Assembly (NCBI RefSeq): GCF_049306965.1
Contig: NC_133194.1
Span: 10,009,501 to 10,073,500 of the forward strand
Source of the DNA: Danio rerio
Taxonomy: Eukaryota; Chordata; Actinopteri; Cypriniformes; Danionidae
Direction of reading: 5' to 3'
DNA length: 64,000 nt
Made by a program: the position numbers and the translations under genes. Shown one piece after another: positions 39,901 to 52,032 of this stretch (the stretch's first letter is position 1; every line of letters begins with the position of its first letter). The notes below the pieces were generated by a model. That model ran no database searches, was not told where the DNA came from, and saw only the letters and a list, made by a program, of their open reading frames with translations.

Positions 39901-42900
39901 CATGTGTAACCCTACTTTTTGACAGTGTAGTCTTTAAAGCAGTATTTCTCAACCATGTTCTTGGGGGACCACCAGTTTTGCACATTTCCATGTCTCCTTA
40001 ACCAAAAACACCTGATTTAGATCATCAGCTCATTAGCAGAGACTGAACGACCTGTAATTGGAGTAACAGACAAAGGTGACATCCAAAACATGCAGTGTTG
40101 GCAGTCCTCTTAGAACGTGGTTGAGAAACACTACTTTAAACTGGCAGTTCAGCCAAAAATTCCTTTTTATTTACACTTAAAGGTTCAGTGAAGTTCTTGG
40201 AAATGTGCATTTTCTTAAACGGAGGGCGGGACATATAGCAGCCCCTCCCCTTTAAAAACAGCCAATAGAGATTTGTTTTTAATGCAGAGTGGTTTAGCTC
40301 AAGCACATCAAATGAAAAGCAAATGAGAAGCATCTTGAAGGGGGCAGGATATGCTAGATACTATAAAGCAGGGATGTCAAACTCAATTCCTGGAGGGCCG
40401 CAGCTCTGCACAGTTTAGTTCCACTTCCAACCCTGCTTCAACAAACTTACTGGTAGGTTTCAAACAAGCCTGAAGGAGTCAATTGCTTTGATCAGGTGTG
40501 TTAAATTAGGGTTGGAACTAAACTGTGCAGGGCTGCGGCCCTCCAGGAATTGAATTCGACATCCCTGCTATAAAGTATTTGATTGGTCAGAAGATTTGAT
40601 GATGTGATATAAACATTATATATAAACATAAACATTTAGCCGGAAGTTTGTATAGTTTATATAAGGTTTATATATGAAAAATATGAATTTTGTCACTGAT
40701 TTTGCAGCACACTAGCTTTTAGAATTCCTTAAACCGTACTTAAAATTTATCTAAAAAACTTTATTTTCATTTCACAGAACTTTTAAGTGGTTCTAAATTT
40801 ATTTATTTCTTCTGTTGAACACAAAGCGAGAGATTTTGAAGATACCGGCAGTCTTTGACTTCCATATTAGGAACAAAAAGCATACTATGAAAGTCAATGG
40901 CTTCTGCTTTATAACATTATTCAAAACATATTTATTTGTGTTCAACAGAAGAAAGAAACTCAAACAGGTTTGGAACAAGCGCATGATGACCGATTTTTCA
41001 ATTTTGAGTCAATAACCCCTTTAATTATTAATACGTCACATGATGGGAGTACAATAGATTGCAAGAACTTTCAATTCTGTTTTAAATTTAGTTACCTGTG
41101 CAGGATAAAATGGTCCTGTCAGAACCCTTTGTCATTGTGTTTTGTAATTATTACTTTAGTAAATGATTACTATTGTGTTTATTACTTACTTGTGCTTATT
41201 ATTTACACTTGTATTAAGTTGATAATTACAGTTTTTTGCTTGTTGTTTTGGGTAATGAAGCCTCCACCTCCCTATGAAGCCACATCTCCTGCTGCGCCCC
41301 CTGCCCAAACGCCTCCCAGCAGGACCACGCCAACTGAACCCAGGAACTATGGATCCTACGGGTCACAGGTGCTGTTTGATTTGATACTACTTATTACTTT
41401 TATGGATTAAAATATAATTTCCATTCCAAAAAATTACTATATTAAAGCCAATAATTCCCTCGTCAACTCTTATAAAGCACTGTTTTATTATCTGTTAGAT
41501 TTAAACTAATCATTAGTTTAATGCGATTATTCAGTGTTAAGTGTGTAATTAAGCTGATTTAACAGTCACATATGTTTAATGCTTGGATAATTGTGTTTTA
41601 AAATATATCGTAAAAAAAATGAAAAATATTTTGTTTCCAAAGAGAGAAATTAATTCTTTTTTTTCAGCAAGAGTGCATTAAATTAATAAAATGTGGCAGT
41701 AGAAAGATTTCTAGTTTTACAAAATAACAAACGCTGCACTTTGTATTAATCAAAGTATATTATGGTTTAATAACATCATTATTAAGCAGTAACAACTGTT
41801 ATCAACATTGATGCCAAGAAGAAATCAACACTAAATCGGCATATTTTAAGGGTTTCTGAAAGATGCAAACTGATGCTGAAATTTTGCTTTGTCAAAATAA
41901 GAATACATTCGAATATGAAATACATTTAAATACAAAAAATATATATATTTTAATAAATTGTACTCTTATTTCACAATATAATCTTTGAAAACAAAATCTT
42001 TCTGACTCCAGCCTTTTGAATGGTTAAAAAGTATTTTTAAACTCTTACTATTTTGCTTTTCTCTAAAACAATATAGTAATCATGCACCAGTAGTCTAAAA
42101 ATAAAACAAATCAAATCAAACAAAATTATCCAAGTCAAAAAAAAAGATAAAATAATTTAAATATTTAATTATTATATAATATTTTTACGATATATTTTAA
42201 AACACAATTATCCAAGCATTAAACATATGTGACTGTTAAATCAGCTTAATTACACAATTAACACTAAATAATCGCATTAAACTAATGATTAGTCTAAATC
42301 TAACAGATAATAAAACAGTGCATGTGAAAAAGCATGTTCTGAAATATGTTCTAAAATTATATGTATTCTATAAAATATACATTCTTTCTATATGTTCTTT
42401 ATATAATTATTTTTATTATATTATATTTTATATATAATATAATAGAATATAGTGTATAATTTCATTCAATACAGTATAATCCATATAATATAGCGTATAA
42501 TAAATATTACAGTGCATAATAATGTTGTATAATATTCAACTGCTTATAAAGCTAAAAGTTTAAACGAAAAAGTTATTTGTTTTCACCATTTAACACACTA
42601 TCTACATTTATCACAGCAATCTAATATTATTAGTGCCCATTTTATGCTTATTAAAGTAATAGCGACAGGAAAGTACTAGGCATTTCATGACTTATTAACT
42701 GGCCTCTCTCTGTTTCAGTCTGCAGTAAATGCCACCACAGCAGATCTGTTGAAGAAGCAGGAGGAGCTGGAAAGAAAAGCACAGGAGCTGGAGAGAAGAG
42801 AAAGAGAGCTGAATGCTCATGCACTTGGATCTGGAGCCTGTGAGTGAGGGAATCAGAGAAAATAGCTTGATATTATTGAGATAATTAATGTAATTATATG

Positions 42901-45900
42901 TAAAGGAAATGATTTGACTTTTACTGCTGGCATTGTGTATATATGTGATGGCAGTTTTCAGTTTGTTTTGCTTTTAATAATCCTTGTAATGCTTAAAATG
43001 ACTCAAAATTTTAAAACTCACATTGGGACGACTTAACATCCAGCCACAATTTCGTAAAATTGTGAAAATTTCTTCATAAATTGCGCTTATCTACATGCAT
43101 TATGGAAGTCTTTTGAACAAAAAAAAACTTTCAGCTGCTGAAAAAGTGAAGATCTCTCAGCTCAATTTGCACATTTTGTCATATTTAATTCTACATTTAA
43201 TTAAGCAGCCACAACAATCAACACAGAAAATGATATTAGCAAGCAGTGTGTTTAAAAACCACAGGTTTCAATGTAATCAAGATTAGTGGAACATGCTATG
43301 CTAACTCATTTAAATTTGTCAGCTTGAGAAAGCATTGCTTTAATGTTTAAAAGAGCTTTATAATCTAAACATTCAAACTTATAAAGTCGTAAGAACGTTT
43401 CTAACATGTTTAGGCATGTTGGCTGACACATTTATGTGTATAAAAACACAGCTAGCATGAGGATAGGATGTTTTACCACTGTCAAGGATGTGAAACTTAC
43501 ATGTTATCATATTCCTAGGCTGGCTAATGGGTTTTAGCATGCTGCTAATCTAAACTACCACGTTATTAAAATGTTTTAGGATGTTTTACCTGTTAGCTCA
43601 TTTAAACACTAGCTAGCATGTTTCTGGCAATCTTATCCCACATTGGCAGTATGTGTTAGCATGAACATCTTTATCACTTTGTTAGCATTATTAGCTTGTT
43701 ATTACATGTACATGTATTAGCTTGTTTGAATTTTTTATGTATTATATTATGCTGCTAGCTACGTGTATTTAAATGTGTTTGCACGGATTAGCATATTTAT
43801 TGTCTTTTGTTTAACATGTTGTTACTGTGAATTAGCCCTGATATGCTTTTAAAATGTTGCTAGCATATATGTTGACATACTTCTTCCATATTGTTAACAT
43901 TAGCACATTGTTAGCATAAATTACCACTTTAACATATCCTTAATAAAAGTTAGCATGTCTCTAGCATGTTTTTGACATTTTGCTATTAGCATACATTAGC
44001 ATTTTATCGCACACAGTTTAACATGAATTGAAGTCATGTTGCTTGCATGTTTAGGGATATGCTAGCATGAGTCAACACTTTTCCAGTATGAATTTGTATG
44101 CTGTTACCATGTCTTTAGCATGCTCAGAATGTTGTTAGCATCAATTAGCCAGGGTTGACACACAGATATAATGTTAAACACTTGTCTCAGATATTTTTAT
44201 TGTATATTTATGTATGAGTATGAACATCTTTAACATTATTAGTTTGGTGTTACATGTCAGCTTGTTTTAACTTTTTTCATGTTTTTATCATGTTGCTAGC
44301 TACATGTTTTTACATTTAACTGTGTTAGCATGGATTAGCATATTTATCTACTTTAGTTTAACATGTTGTTTCTGTGAATTAGCCCTGATATGCTTTTAAA
44401 ATGTTGCTAGCATACATTTGCATTATGTTGACAATATTATTACATGCATGTTGTTAACATCACGACATTGTTAGTATAAATTACCATGTTTAACACATTG
44501 TCAGCACGAGTTGGCATGTCTCTAGCATGTTTTTGACATTTTGCTATTAGCATACATTAGCATTTTAGCACACACAGTTTAACATGAATTGAAGTCATAT
44601 TGCTGGCATGTTTAGGGACACACTAGCATGACTCAACACTTTTCTAGTATGAATTTGCATGCTATTACTGTGTCTTTATGTTGCTAGCATCAATTAGCCA
44701 GTTTTGACACAGACAACATGCTTAACACTTGTTTCTGACATTTTAGTACATGTTTGGCTTTTGATAACTTGTTAAAAAATGTTGGTAGCATGAATTGTTG
44801 TTAGTATATTGTTTCCATAATTACTACAAAGCTAGCATGAATTAGCAAGTTGCTGGTATGTTTGAGCGCATTGCTAGAATTTACATGCTATTAACGTTTT
44901 ATAATCATAACTAGTTTTAACACTTTGCTGGCATATTTCTGTTCATATTGTTGGATCCTGTTAAAGAATCCACTTTAGGGAAAGACAGATAGACATAACC
45001 CTGCTGAAAAATCCAGCTTAAACCAGCCTTGGCTGGTTGGCTGGTTTTAGCTGGTTGACCAGCCTGGTTTTAGAGGGGTTTTGGCCATATCCAAGCTGGA
45101 AAATGACAAGCTAAATCCAGCTAAAACCAACTTGACCAGCCTGGTTTAAGCTAGACATAGCGAGTATTAACTGGGCTTCCACCCTGGCTAGGCTGGTCAA
45201 GCTGGTTTTAGCTGGTCATCTCCCAGCCTGACCAGCTAAAACCAGGCTGGAAATGGCTGGAAACCAGCCTGGAAATGGCCAAAACCCCTCTAAAACCAGC
45301 CTGGTCGACCAGCTAAAACCAGCCAACCAGCCTAGTCTGGTTTAAGCTGTTTTTTTAGTAGGGAAAGCAAGCATATTTTCAGAACCGGAGTAATTATTTG
45401 GATGGGTTTCTGAAATTGCTGGTCAGGGTTATGATGAAGGCGCAGAGATGGATGAGAACTGAATGAGAGAGGAGGGGATGAAGAAACGGGATAGTTAAAA
45501 AGATGACAGTGATGGATGAGTGGTATTTTCAAAAGAGTGTGATTTAGACCTTGGCAGTAATGAACAGGACATTAATAGAGTGATGTTAGCGCGTATGATT
45601 GATGAATGGGGAAATTAATCTCTTTCTGTGTTCCTCTCCCTCAGCACGTCAGAATAATTGGCCCCCATTGCCCTCCTTCTGCCCGGTGGGACCGTGCTTC
45701 TATCAGGACATTAATCTGGAGATTAGCCAAAGCTTCCAGCGCACCGTCACCACCATGTACTACTACTGGATGTGTAAGTTTGTTTCAGTTTAGCACGTAT
45801 TGTCATTTGCAGTGTATGGATGGCTTTGGTTTTTGTTTTTTTTCTCTCCAGCATTTTAGCCAAGACTTTAGTCATGAATGTATCTTCTGTTCTTTTAGAT

Positions 45901-48900
45901 TGATAGTTTTTATTGTGGTGATTGACCAATATATTGGACAAACTGATTATTCAGGCAGTATTTGACCATTTATAAAGCACATTTCATACACAATAGTATT
46001 TAAAGTGCTTTACATAAACAGGAATAGGAACAAGTATAAGAAAAATGTAATTATTTAAAAACTGATTAAAATGTGTGAAGAACAGGTTTTAAAGGTATGT
46101 AAAAGAAAAGAAAGACATAATAGTGTGATCTGTCAGATGTAGCACAGTGCTCATTCAGTAAAGGCGCAGCTAAACAGATGTGTTTCCAGTCTTGATTTGC
46201 ATGTGCCTAATGTTGGAGCACATCTGATCATTTCTGGAAGCTGATTCCAGCAGCTAAAAGTAGATTCACCCTGTTTTGACTGAACTCTTGGAATTTCTCA
46301 TTTACATGATCCTAATGATCTGAGTGATCTGTTAGGTTTGTATTCAGTGAGCATATCTGTAATGTATTGAGGTACTAGGCCATTTAGTGATTTATAGACA
46401 AGTAATAGTACTAAGTAATAGTGTAAAGGAGCCTGAGGTTTGATGTGCTCTGATTTTCTGGTTTTGGTCAGAACTGTCAGAACCAGTCAGATATGTCTAA
46501 CTGTCTTTTAGGGAAGGTCAGTGAGGAGGCTGTTACGGTAATCTATTCTGCTGGTGATAAAAGCATGAGTTTCATCCTGGAAATAAATAATAAATAATCT
46601 AACTCTTGCAATGTTTTTGAGATGATTTAGTTACTTCTTCACAGATAGTAATTCATAGATACTATTTTAACTGTTACTGTTGTCTCTTGACTGAGACAAA
46701 CCATTTAATTTTACTTTCCTGTGTTTAAAATGACTTCTAATAGATGTAAGTTTTATTAATATAGTTCATTAATAGATTACAAAAGTCTTCACCTGACTAG
46801 GTGCAATAGCTATCAAATAATAAGTTGTAAGAACTCTTGTTCTGTTTTAGGACATTTAATCCATAATTATTATTCTAGCGTTGGGGAATTATTGATGTTT
46901 TACTAATAGCTTGTTCCTTTTCGTTCTCGATCTAAAATTGAGTTAAAGTTTTAGCCTTTTTGGTGTACTTTATTCATATTGATGTCATTTGTTGTGGTTA
47001 TTTTTATACACCTTGTTAGATTAGTTGAAATAAGATTTGGCTAGGTTTTTTCACTCACCATTTATTATATTTTATTGAACAGTAATGATTTTTAGTTGTG
47101 TTATTTTCATTTTAGTTAACTTAAACTACTAGGGCTGTGTGATTTGGGGAAAATATCTAATTGTGATTTTTCCGACAGATATTGCGATTACTATTTGATT
47201 TGCGATTTATTTTTGTGGTCAAGCCTCAGGTCAATAATCTGTAAGCCGTGGCAACAATTTTGCAACTGCTCTTAAAAATTTCCTGTTATTGTTTGGTGTC
47301 TGTGATTTTGAAACCAAAATATTCCCATATTACCTATGTCCTGTTTTTCTTTGATATTACTGTCTATTAATGCTTCGGAAGCAGCAGACGCCATTATCCC
47401 AATTGTCCGCCCTTTCCTTTTTGTTGTTTTGTTTTTTATTGTGGGCTTTCCGCATAGTTTGGTTGCGCATTTCTGATTGGACAGAATGAAAGTGTGCTCA
47501 CTTAATTGGCTAGTAAGGCTATCACACAAAGATGGCAGCCACACATTTGCTCTAGGCAGGGAAAATTAAATAATACGTATATATTTCATACCACAGCCTT
47601 TTGGGATTAGCTAATAGCTAATCGCAATGTTTCAAATTGTGATTCAATTTTGATTTATCCCACAGCCCCAATAGCTACTCTTAATTGTAAAGTGCATTGT
47701 TGGGTCATTGTTATTTTTTATGATCTTCTTCATGCTAAAATGTGTTATCTGATTGATTTAAATAATTTTTTATATTCCTTAGTATTTTTTTTATTTTGTA
47801 TTTTTTTAAACACATTGACAAGCTACTTATGCTATTTATTTGACAAATATGCTATGTAAAGTAACGTTTATCAGTAATAGTAGTTTAATGTTCATATGGC
47901 AGGTAAATAAATAAATACTGATCCAAATATTTAAACACTTGCTTTAGTTTCATCATGCTTGTCAAGTTTATTGGTCAACCACTACATGAGCGTGTGCTTT
48001 TACTTCCCAGTCTTCAGTTTTCCTTTGTTCTTATCTTTCTCTCCTCTTTTCCCCAATTCTCTCGTCTTTCTCATCTTGTAGTCACAGCATGCACTCTGCT
48101 CATTAACCTCATCTCCTGTTTGGCTGTCTTCTGTGTGGATCCCAATAATGGAGTGGGCTTTGGTCTTGCCATTCTCTGGTTTCTCCTCTTCACCCCCTGC
48201 TCCTTCGTCTGTTGGTACAGGCCTGTGTACAAAGCCTTCAGGTACGTACCAACATAGTCTCTTGCTGAGAGTGAAACCTAATTCTTTTTTTCAAAACAGT
48301 TGTTATAAAAGTAGTAAGTGCATTTAAAAACAATAAAGGACCTGATATTCTCTCTGTTAGCAAATTTTGTAAATGTACATTCCTTTATTTATATAGCACT
48401 TTTCTAGACAGTCAAAGTGCTTTACACATTGAGGGGAATCTCCTCATCCACCAACAGTGTGCAGCATTCCACCTGGATGACAGGACAGCAGCTATATTGC
48501 GCCAGACCGTAATTTATGCATGTAAATTAAGCTGAATATTGAGTAGGGGGTGGGGCTTTTATTTGCACATCATTACCTTATAGCAAACTAATGGTGAGAG
48601 GGGAGTGGTTGAGAATATTGTCTCGGAAGCAGTCAAACTGACATCAACAGAGTAGGACGGCCACTTCAAACGCGGAAGCACATAGTCAAACGTTGATTAC
48701 CAAAACAAACAAATGAACACACTTTTTTGATGTGTTCATTTGCACTCATTAATTGTTTACCCAAAGAAAACATTGGAACATTGTTTCACTAAGTATTCTT
48801 TACAAAATTTAGCTGAAATGCTTACATTATTGATCACTGATTCTAATTGATATGCCATCCGAGTGTGTTTCCAAGCGTCATCATGCAATTCTGTTCTCTG

Positions 48901-51900
48901 TTTCTCAACAGGAGTGACAGTTCCTTCAACTTCTTTGCATTTTTCTTTGTGTTCTTCGCCCAGTTGGTGCTTTATGTTATGATGACTATTGGGATCCCAG
49001 GTTGGGGTTTCAGGTGAGTGTGCCAACAAATCTGCCAATAATATTGATTACCTGTTTCTAGTAATTCCATCTGTGCATCTGGCTACTGGTTTGTTACTCT
49101 CTAATATTCTCTCTTTCCTGTGTCTCAGTGGATGGATCGTGAGTTTAGCCGCTCTCAGCACGAGTAAGGCCGTGGGTGCCATCATGATGATGAACGCTGT
49201 GCTCTTCACTGCACAGTTGGCTATGGGAATAGTGCTGCTCAAGAGGGTAAATCAGCTGCGGTTGGACTTTTAGGGGAACATATTGCGTCTAAAAGCCAGT
49301 GGAAAGCACGAGCGCATCGCTTCCTTCTCCATTTTCAACACGTTTTGGGCTTGCGCTGCTTTGCCGTTTGATGTTTTTCGGTTGATGACAAGCTGACACA
49401 ACATTGCTGCAAAACTCTTAAGTTTTATTTATGGAGAAAATATTAAAAGCACTGCAGTGTTTGGCTGTTTGTGTAAGTAATTAGTCTACCGAAGTGTGTA
49501 TATTACACACAAAGTGTGCGTCACTCCCAACATATTATACTTCGGAAATAACAAATTTGCACTCGCAGAAAAATGTGACATGTGAATGGTCCCATAAGGG
49601 GGTCGCACACAGAATATGCCACTCGACGCCACGCAGCGCGCCATGCATTTTAGAATTCTAAACATAGATTTTTATTAGAGTTCGCGCACTGGCGCTGCAA
49701 GGACACAGAGTCTGAACAGTTTCATCTTAAATAACTTGCGAATGTGCGTGTGTGCGATACATCCAAATTTCATGTGCGCACCTTGTCGTGGTGCATCCGG
49801 TGTGTGAGCTGCTTTACTCATTCACTGGCTGTCAAATTAGGGTTTTAAAGGAATACTAAAAAAGTTTTTCAAAAAGTTTGCAACATTCCTTGAGATAAAC
49901 AGTTGAGTTTTATATTTTTAAATCCATTTATCTGATCTCCAAGGGGCCTCATGTACGAAGACTTGCGTTGAATTCATACTAAAACATTGCGGACGCACTA
50001 AGCTGTAAGTGTGCGTACACAGTAAAAAATTCAGATGTATGAAACACTGCATACTCGGAATCCCATGCATATTGGCTTTGCACATCCGAATAAACGTGAA
50101 ACTGAGTGCACGTGCTCCCTCCCTGCCTCCTCCCCTTAATAAATATGGTAATGACTCTACTTTGCCAAAACCAAACAAAAATCAATGGCAAAAGCAAGCA
50201 ATAGAAACTTCACAGAATATGTATTAGAGGTGCTCCAATCAGAGGTAGACCGATTATTTATTTGCTTAGTGCTATTTGATTAGTGTTATTTGCAAGTTTG
50301 TCCTCCAGAATTAATAACAAAAGCAATTTTTTAAATAAATAACCAGTAACAAAAAAAGTTTTCCCCATTTTATATTTAAAAAAAAATAGCTGTCCACATG
50401 ATAACGTAAAAGCGCACTGTGGTGGATTTAAAGGTCATGCCGAAGCAACAGGTGGCGATAATGACACTTTTATGCTGGGTTCACACCAAATGGGAGAATT
50501 AAGTATTGTCGCAAATAAACTGCATACAAGTCAATGCAAACGTGGGAACGGAGGCAGATTACCATTATGAACAACACGGAATATGCGACGTGTTTGCAAC
50601 GAACCTGCAGGATTTGCCTCAGTCAAGTCTTCTGTGTTTGGTGTGAACCCAGCCGTGTTGACCAATCATTCATTCATTTTTCTTCGGCTAAGTCCCTTAT
50701 TTATCATGGGTTCCCACAGCAGAATGAACCGCCGACTATTCCAGCATATGTTTTACGCAGCGGATGCCCTTTCAGCTGCAACCCAATACTGGGAAACACA
50801 CCCACTCATACGCTATGGCCAATTTAGTTTGTTCAATTCACTTATAGCGCATGTCTTTACTCCACACAGAAATGCCAACTGGCCCAGCTGGGACTCAAAC
50901 TAGCAACCTTCTTGCTGTGAGACAGCAATGCTAACCACTGAGTCACTGTGCCGCCGTTTTTGACCAATCAGAAAGGAGAAAACAGCGTGCACGCTGGCGT
51001 CATGAGGCGAAAAACTCTAGTTGTAATGTCCACATGACCATACTCTGTACCCAGAGTTTTCTGAAAGTTTCTGTTTTAGTCACCAGATATTTCGTTTTCA
51101 TGTGGACAAACAGCGAAACCACGCAGAAAAATAGTGGCGTTTTGAAAATACCCGTGTTCACTAAATTCAAACTAGTTCGCTAGATACAATAGCTAAATTC
51201 ATTTGATTAGATTAATACATTTTTAAGTAAACATTCACTGGTTAGATGCGCTAGTAGCACACTTGAGGACATCTGCTGTTTACAATAGGTTAATGCCGAA
51301 TAAATCATTCGTCAGTGTGGACGCAAAAAAATGTATCATTTATTTATATAGTTATATCACACTTGGCATGGACAGCCTTTAAAGCTATTAAAGGTCCCGT
51401 GAAGTGCTTTGAAATGTGCACTTATATTCGATGTTTTACGTAATCTCAACCGAAACATGAAGAGAGGGTGGGACATAATGTAGCTCCTCCCTCTTTTTAA
51501 AAACAGCCAATAGTGTTTGTTTCTTCATCGTTCTGTCAGTGACAACAAGTGCATCAAATGAAAAGCAAATGAGAAGCGTCTTGAAGGGGCGGGGCATGTT
51601 AGATACTAGAGAGCATTTGATTGGTTATGATGTGACGAGAAACTGAATTATGAGGTGAGGTGAATAAAACCGTTGAACCATTTAGGTGGAGGTGACAAAC
51701 TACAAATTTTACATGTTTATATCAGTTTATATCTTATAAATGTGAATTTTGTCACAGTTTTGGAGCACACTAGCTTATAGATATCCTAAAAATCCTTTAA
51801 ACAGCACTTTATGCTTAATTATTTTTAGTTTATTTAATAGATTTATTTTGAATGCTAATTGCTTGCGTTTGTCTTCCCGCAGGTTCATTCTATGTACAGA

Positions 51901-52032
51901 CAGACCGAGGCGAGCTTTGAGAAAGCCCAGGCTGAGTTCGCCACCGGTGTGCTGTCCAATCAGGCCGTGCGCCAGGCAGCCACCAACGCCACCGTTTCCG
52001 CCGCACAGGGTGCCTTCACTGCACCCCGATAG
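36922..52032 (+). CDS. scamp3: Secretory carrier-associated membrane protein 3
   Basis: Nine exons: 36922-36975, 39583-39666, 41261-41368, 42719-42839, 45645-45773, 48082-48241, 48912-49013, 49129-49246, 51883-52032 (TAG). All are GT-AG and in frame, giving 341 aa (human SCAMP3 is 347). It is a four-pass protein of the Golgi, endosome and recycling membranes involved in vesicle traffic. Order along the protein: NPF motifs at 15-17 and 38-40 (EH-domain binding), PPPPY at 47-51 (WW/Nedd4-type PY motif), [11 protein letters not shown], a charged coiled coil at about 90-115, the family signature [22 protein letters not shown]1 166-184, TM2 192-208, the cytosolic E-peptide [11 protein letters not shown] at 209-219, TM3 225-246, TM4 266-289, and a cytosolic tail. 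The [10 protein letters not shown] and TEPRNYGSY segments favour SCAMP3 over SCAMP1, 2 and 4. Intron 1 (2.6 kb) and introns 3, 4, 5 and 8 are rich in repeats. Confidence 0.96.
37312..38410. repeat. TACTAGTA-type minisatellite in scamp3 intron 1
   Basis: Units of about 20-30 bases built as (A/G)TACTAGTATCTAATAAAT, in two clusters (37312-37700 and 38070-38410) separated by unrelated AT-rich sequence. A MITE sits in the first cluster. Confidence 0.9.
37438..37628. mobile_element. Palindromic hAT-type MITE with perfect 8-bp duplication
   Basis: CAGGGGTGGCCAACCCTG at the left is mirrored by CAGGGTTGGCCACCCCTG at the right, with long arms (TTTCAGTTGCTACCCATATC mirrored). It is flanked by TACTAGTA (37430-37437, 37629-37636). 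That octamer is also the host minisatellite unit, so the duplication is palindromic. Confidence 0.88.
38756..39040. mobile_element. TTAA-type MITE (AGGGATAGTTTACCC ends)
   Basis: TTAA at 38752-38755 and 39041-39044 flanks AGGGATAGTTTACCC and GGGTGATCTGTTCCT. An interior 'ccattgac(a/t)t(c/t)cata' motif is shared with the repeat near 40855. Related copies at 56864 and 61880. Confidence 0.75.
39940..40133. mobile_element. hAT-type MITE in scamp3 intron 2
   Basis: CAGTATTTCTCAACCATGTT at the left and GAACGTGGTTGAGAAACACTA at the right form an inverted repeat. CTTTAAAG (39932-39939) and CTTTAAAC (40134-40141) are a 7/8 target duplication. Confidence 0.82.
40180..40790. repeat. Repeat with copy in intron 8 (51385-51800)
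   Basis: GTGAAGT(T/G)CTT(G/T)GAAATGTGCA, AAAAACAGCCAATAG, ATCAAATGAAAAGCAAATGA and TTTTGTCAC(T/A)G motifs occur in the same order at 51385-51800. It is split here by the MITE at 40369-40567. No coding potential. Confidence 0.75.
40369..40567. mobile_element. Palindromic hAT-type MITE with perfect CTATAAAG duplication
   Basis: CAGGGATGTCAAACTCAATT at the left is mirrored by AATTGAATTCGACATCCCTG at the right, with long arms. CTATAAAG occurs at 40361-40368 and 40568-40575. It interrupts the repeat at 40180-40790, and the matching copy at 51385 lacks it. Confidence 0.9.
41478..42320. repeat. Large inverted duplication in scamp3 intron 3
   Basis: Left arm 41478-41617 and right arm 42182-42320 are about 97% identical in reverse (CACTGTTTTATTATCTGTTA ... 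AAAATATATCGTAAAAA). The 565-base AT-rich centre is unrelated. No target duplication is obvious outside the arms. May be a non-autonomous TIR transposon or an inverted duplication. Confidence 0.85.
43290..44950. repeat. GCTAGCATG/TTAGCATG array with 0.55-kb duplication, scamp3 intron 4
   Basis: The array is dense in (G)TTAGCATG and GCTAGCATG. Two long units can be followed in order: GAATTAGCCCTGATATGCTTTT at about 43829 and 44376; TTAGCACACACAGTTTAAC and a variant at about 44005 and 44565. Spacing is about 545-560 bases. Confidence 0.85.
44999..45363. mobile_element. Palindromic MITE rich in CCAGCTAAAACCAGC
   Basis: Ends CCCTGCTGAAAAATCCAGC and (reversed) CCCTACTAAAAAAACAGC. Arms repeat AAACCAGCC and GGCTGGTTTTAGCTGG many times in both orientations. 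Common in fish genomes. No clear target duplication. Confidence 0.85.
45972..46580. repeat. Non-LTR-like repeat in scamp3 intron 5
   Basis: Contains AAAGTGCTTTACATAAACA near 46000 and long stretches (CAGATGTGTTTCCAGTCTTG, TGTTGGAGCACATCTGATCA, CTCTGATTTTCTGGTTTTGG) that I recognise as a dispersed fish repeat with an L2/CR1-like tail. Broken; no frame of note. Confidence 0.6.
47130..47670. mobile_element. AGGGCTGTGTGATT-ended element (hAT-like)
   Basis: TAGGGCTGTGTGATTTGGGG at the left and TTGATTTATCCCACAGCCCCA at the right are decayed inverted ends. Subterminal ATTGCGATT / AATCGCAAT motifs mirror each other. Interior 90-aa minus frame has no known domain. Confidence 0.6.
48375..48650. repeat. 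L2/CR1-tail-like repeat in scamp3 intron 6
   Basis: TTTATATAGCACTTTTCTAG, CAAAGTGCTTTACACATTGA, then CCACCTGGATGACAGGACAG, a dispersed fish repeat. The right limit is approximate. Confidence 0.5.
49942..50245 (+). mobile_element. Harbinger-like fragment with start of a MYB-like ORF
   Basis: GGCCTCATGTACGAAGACTT is followed by GTGCGTACACAGTAAAAAAT, the leader of a dispersed fish element. At 50185 an ATG opens [20 protein letters not shown], which resembles the N-terminus of the MYB/SANT-like protein encoded by PIF/Harbinger elements. The frame stops after about 24 residues. Truncated at its right. In scamp3 intron 8. Confidence 0.55.
50474..50653. mobile_element. Short MITE, GCTGGGTTCACACCAAA ends
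   Basis: GCTGGGTTCACACCAAA at the left and TTTGGTGTGAACCCAGC at the right are perfect 17-base inverted repeats, 180 bp overall. The interior is unrelated. Confidence 0.82.
50669..50959 (-). repeat. DANA-type SINE with 11-bp target duplication
   Basis: Reverse-oriented, nearly complete. TTGACCAATCA occurs at 50658-50668 and 50960-50970. The CA-rich middle and part of the body are shortened. Confidence 0.9.
51385..51800. repeat. Intron 8 copy of the repeat at 40180-40790
   Basis: Shares motif order with the intron 2 copy (AAAAACAGCCAATAG, CATCAAATGAAAAGCAAATG, GAGCACACTAGCTT). Lacks the MITE present in that copy. Its right end lies about 80 bases before scamp3 exon 9. Confidence 0.72.

Noticed and set aside
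40970-41410. 146-aa plus-strand frame
   Set aside because: Intron sequence read into scamp3 exon 3; only the exon part 41261-41368 is coding.
47272-47544. 90-aa minus-strand frame in scamp3 intron 5
   Set aside because: Inside a decayed inverted-repeat element, with no recognised domain.
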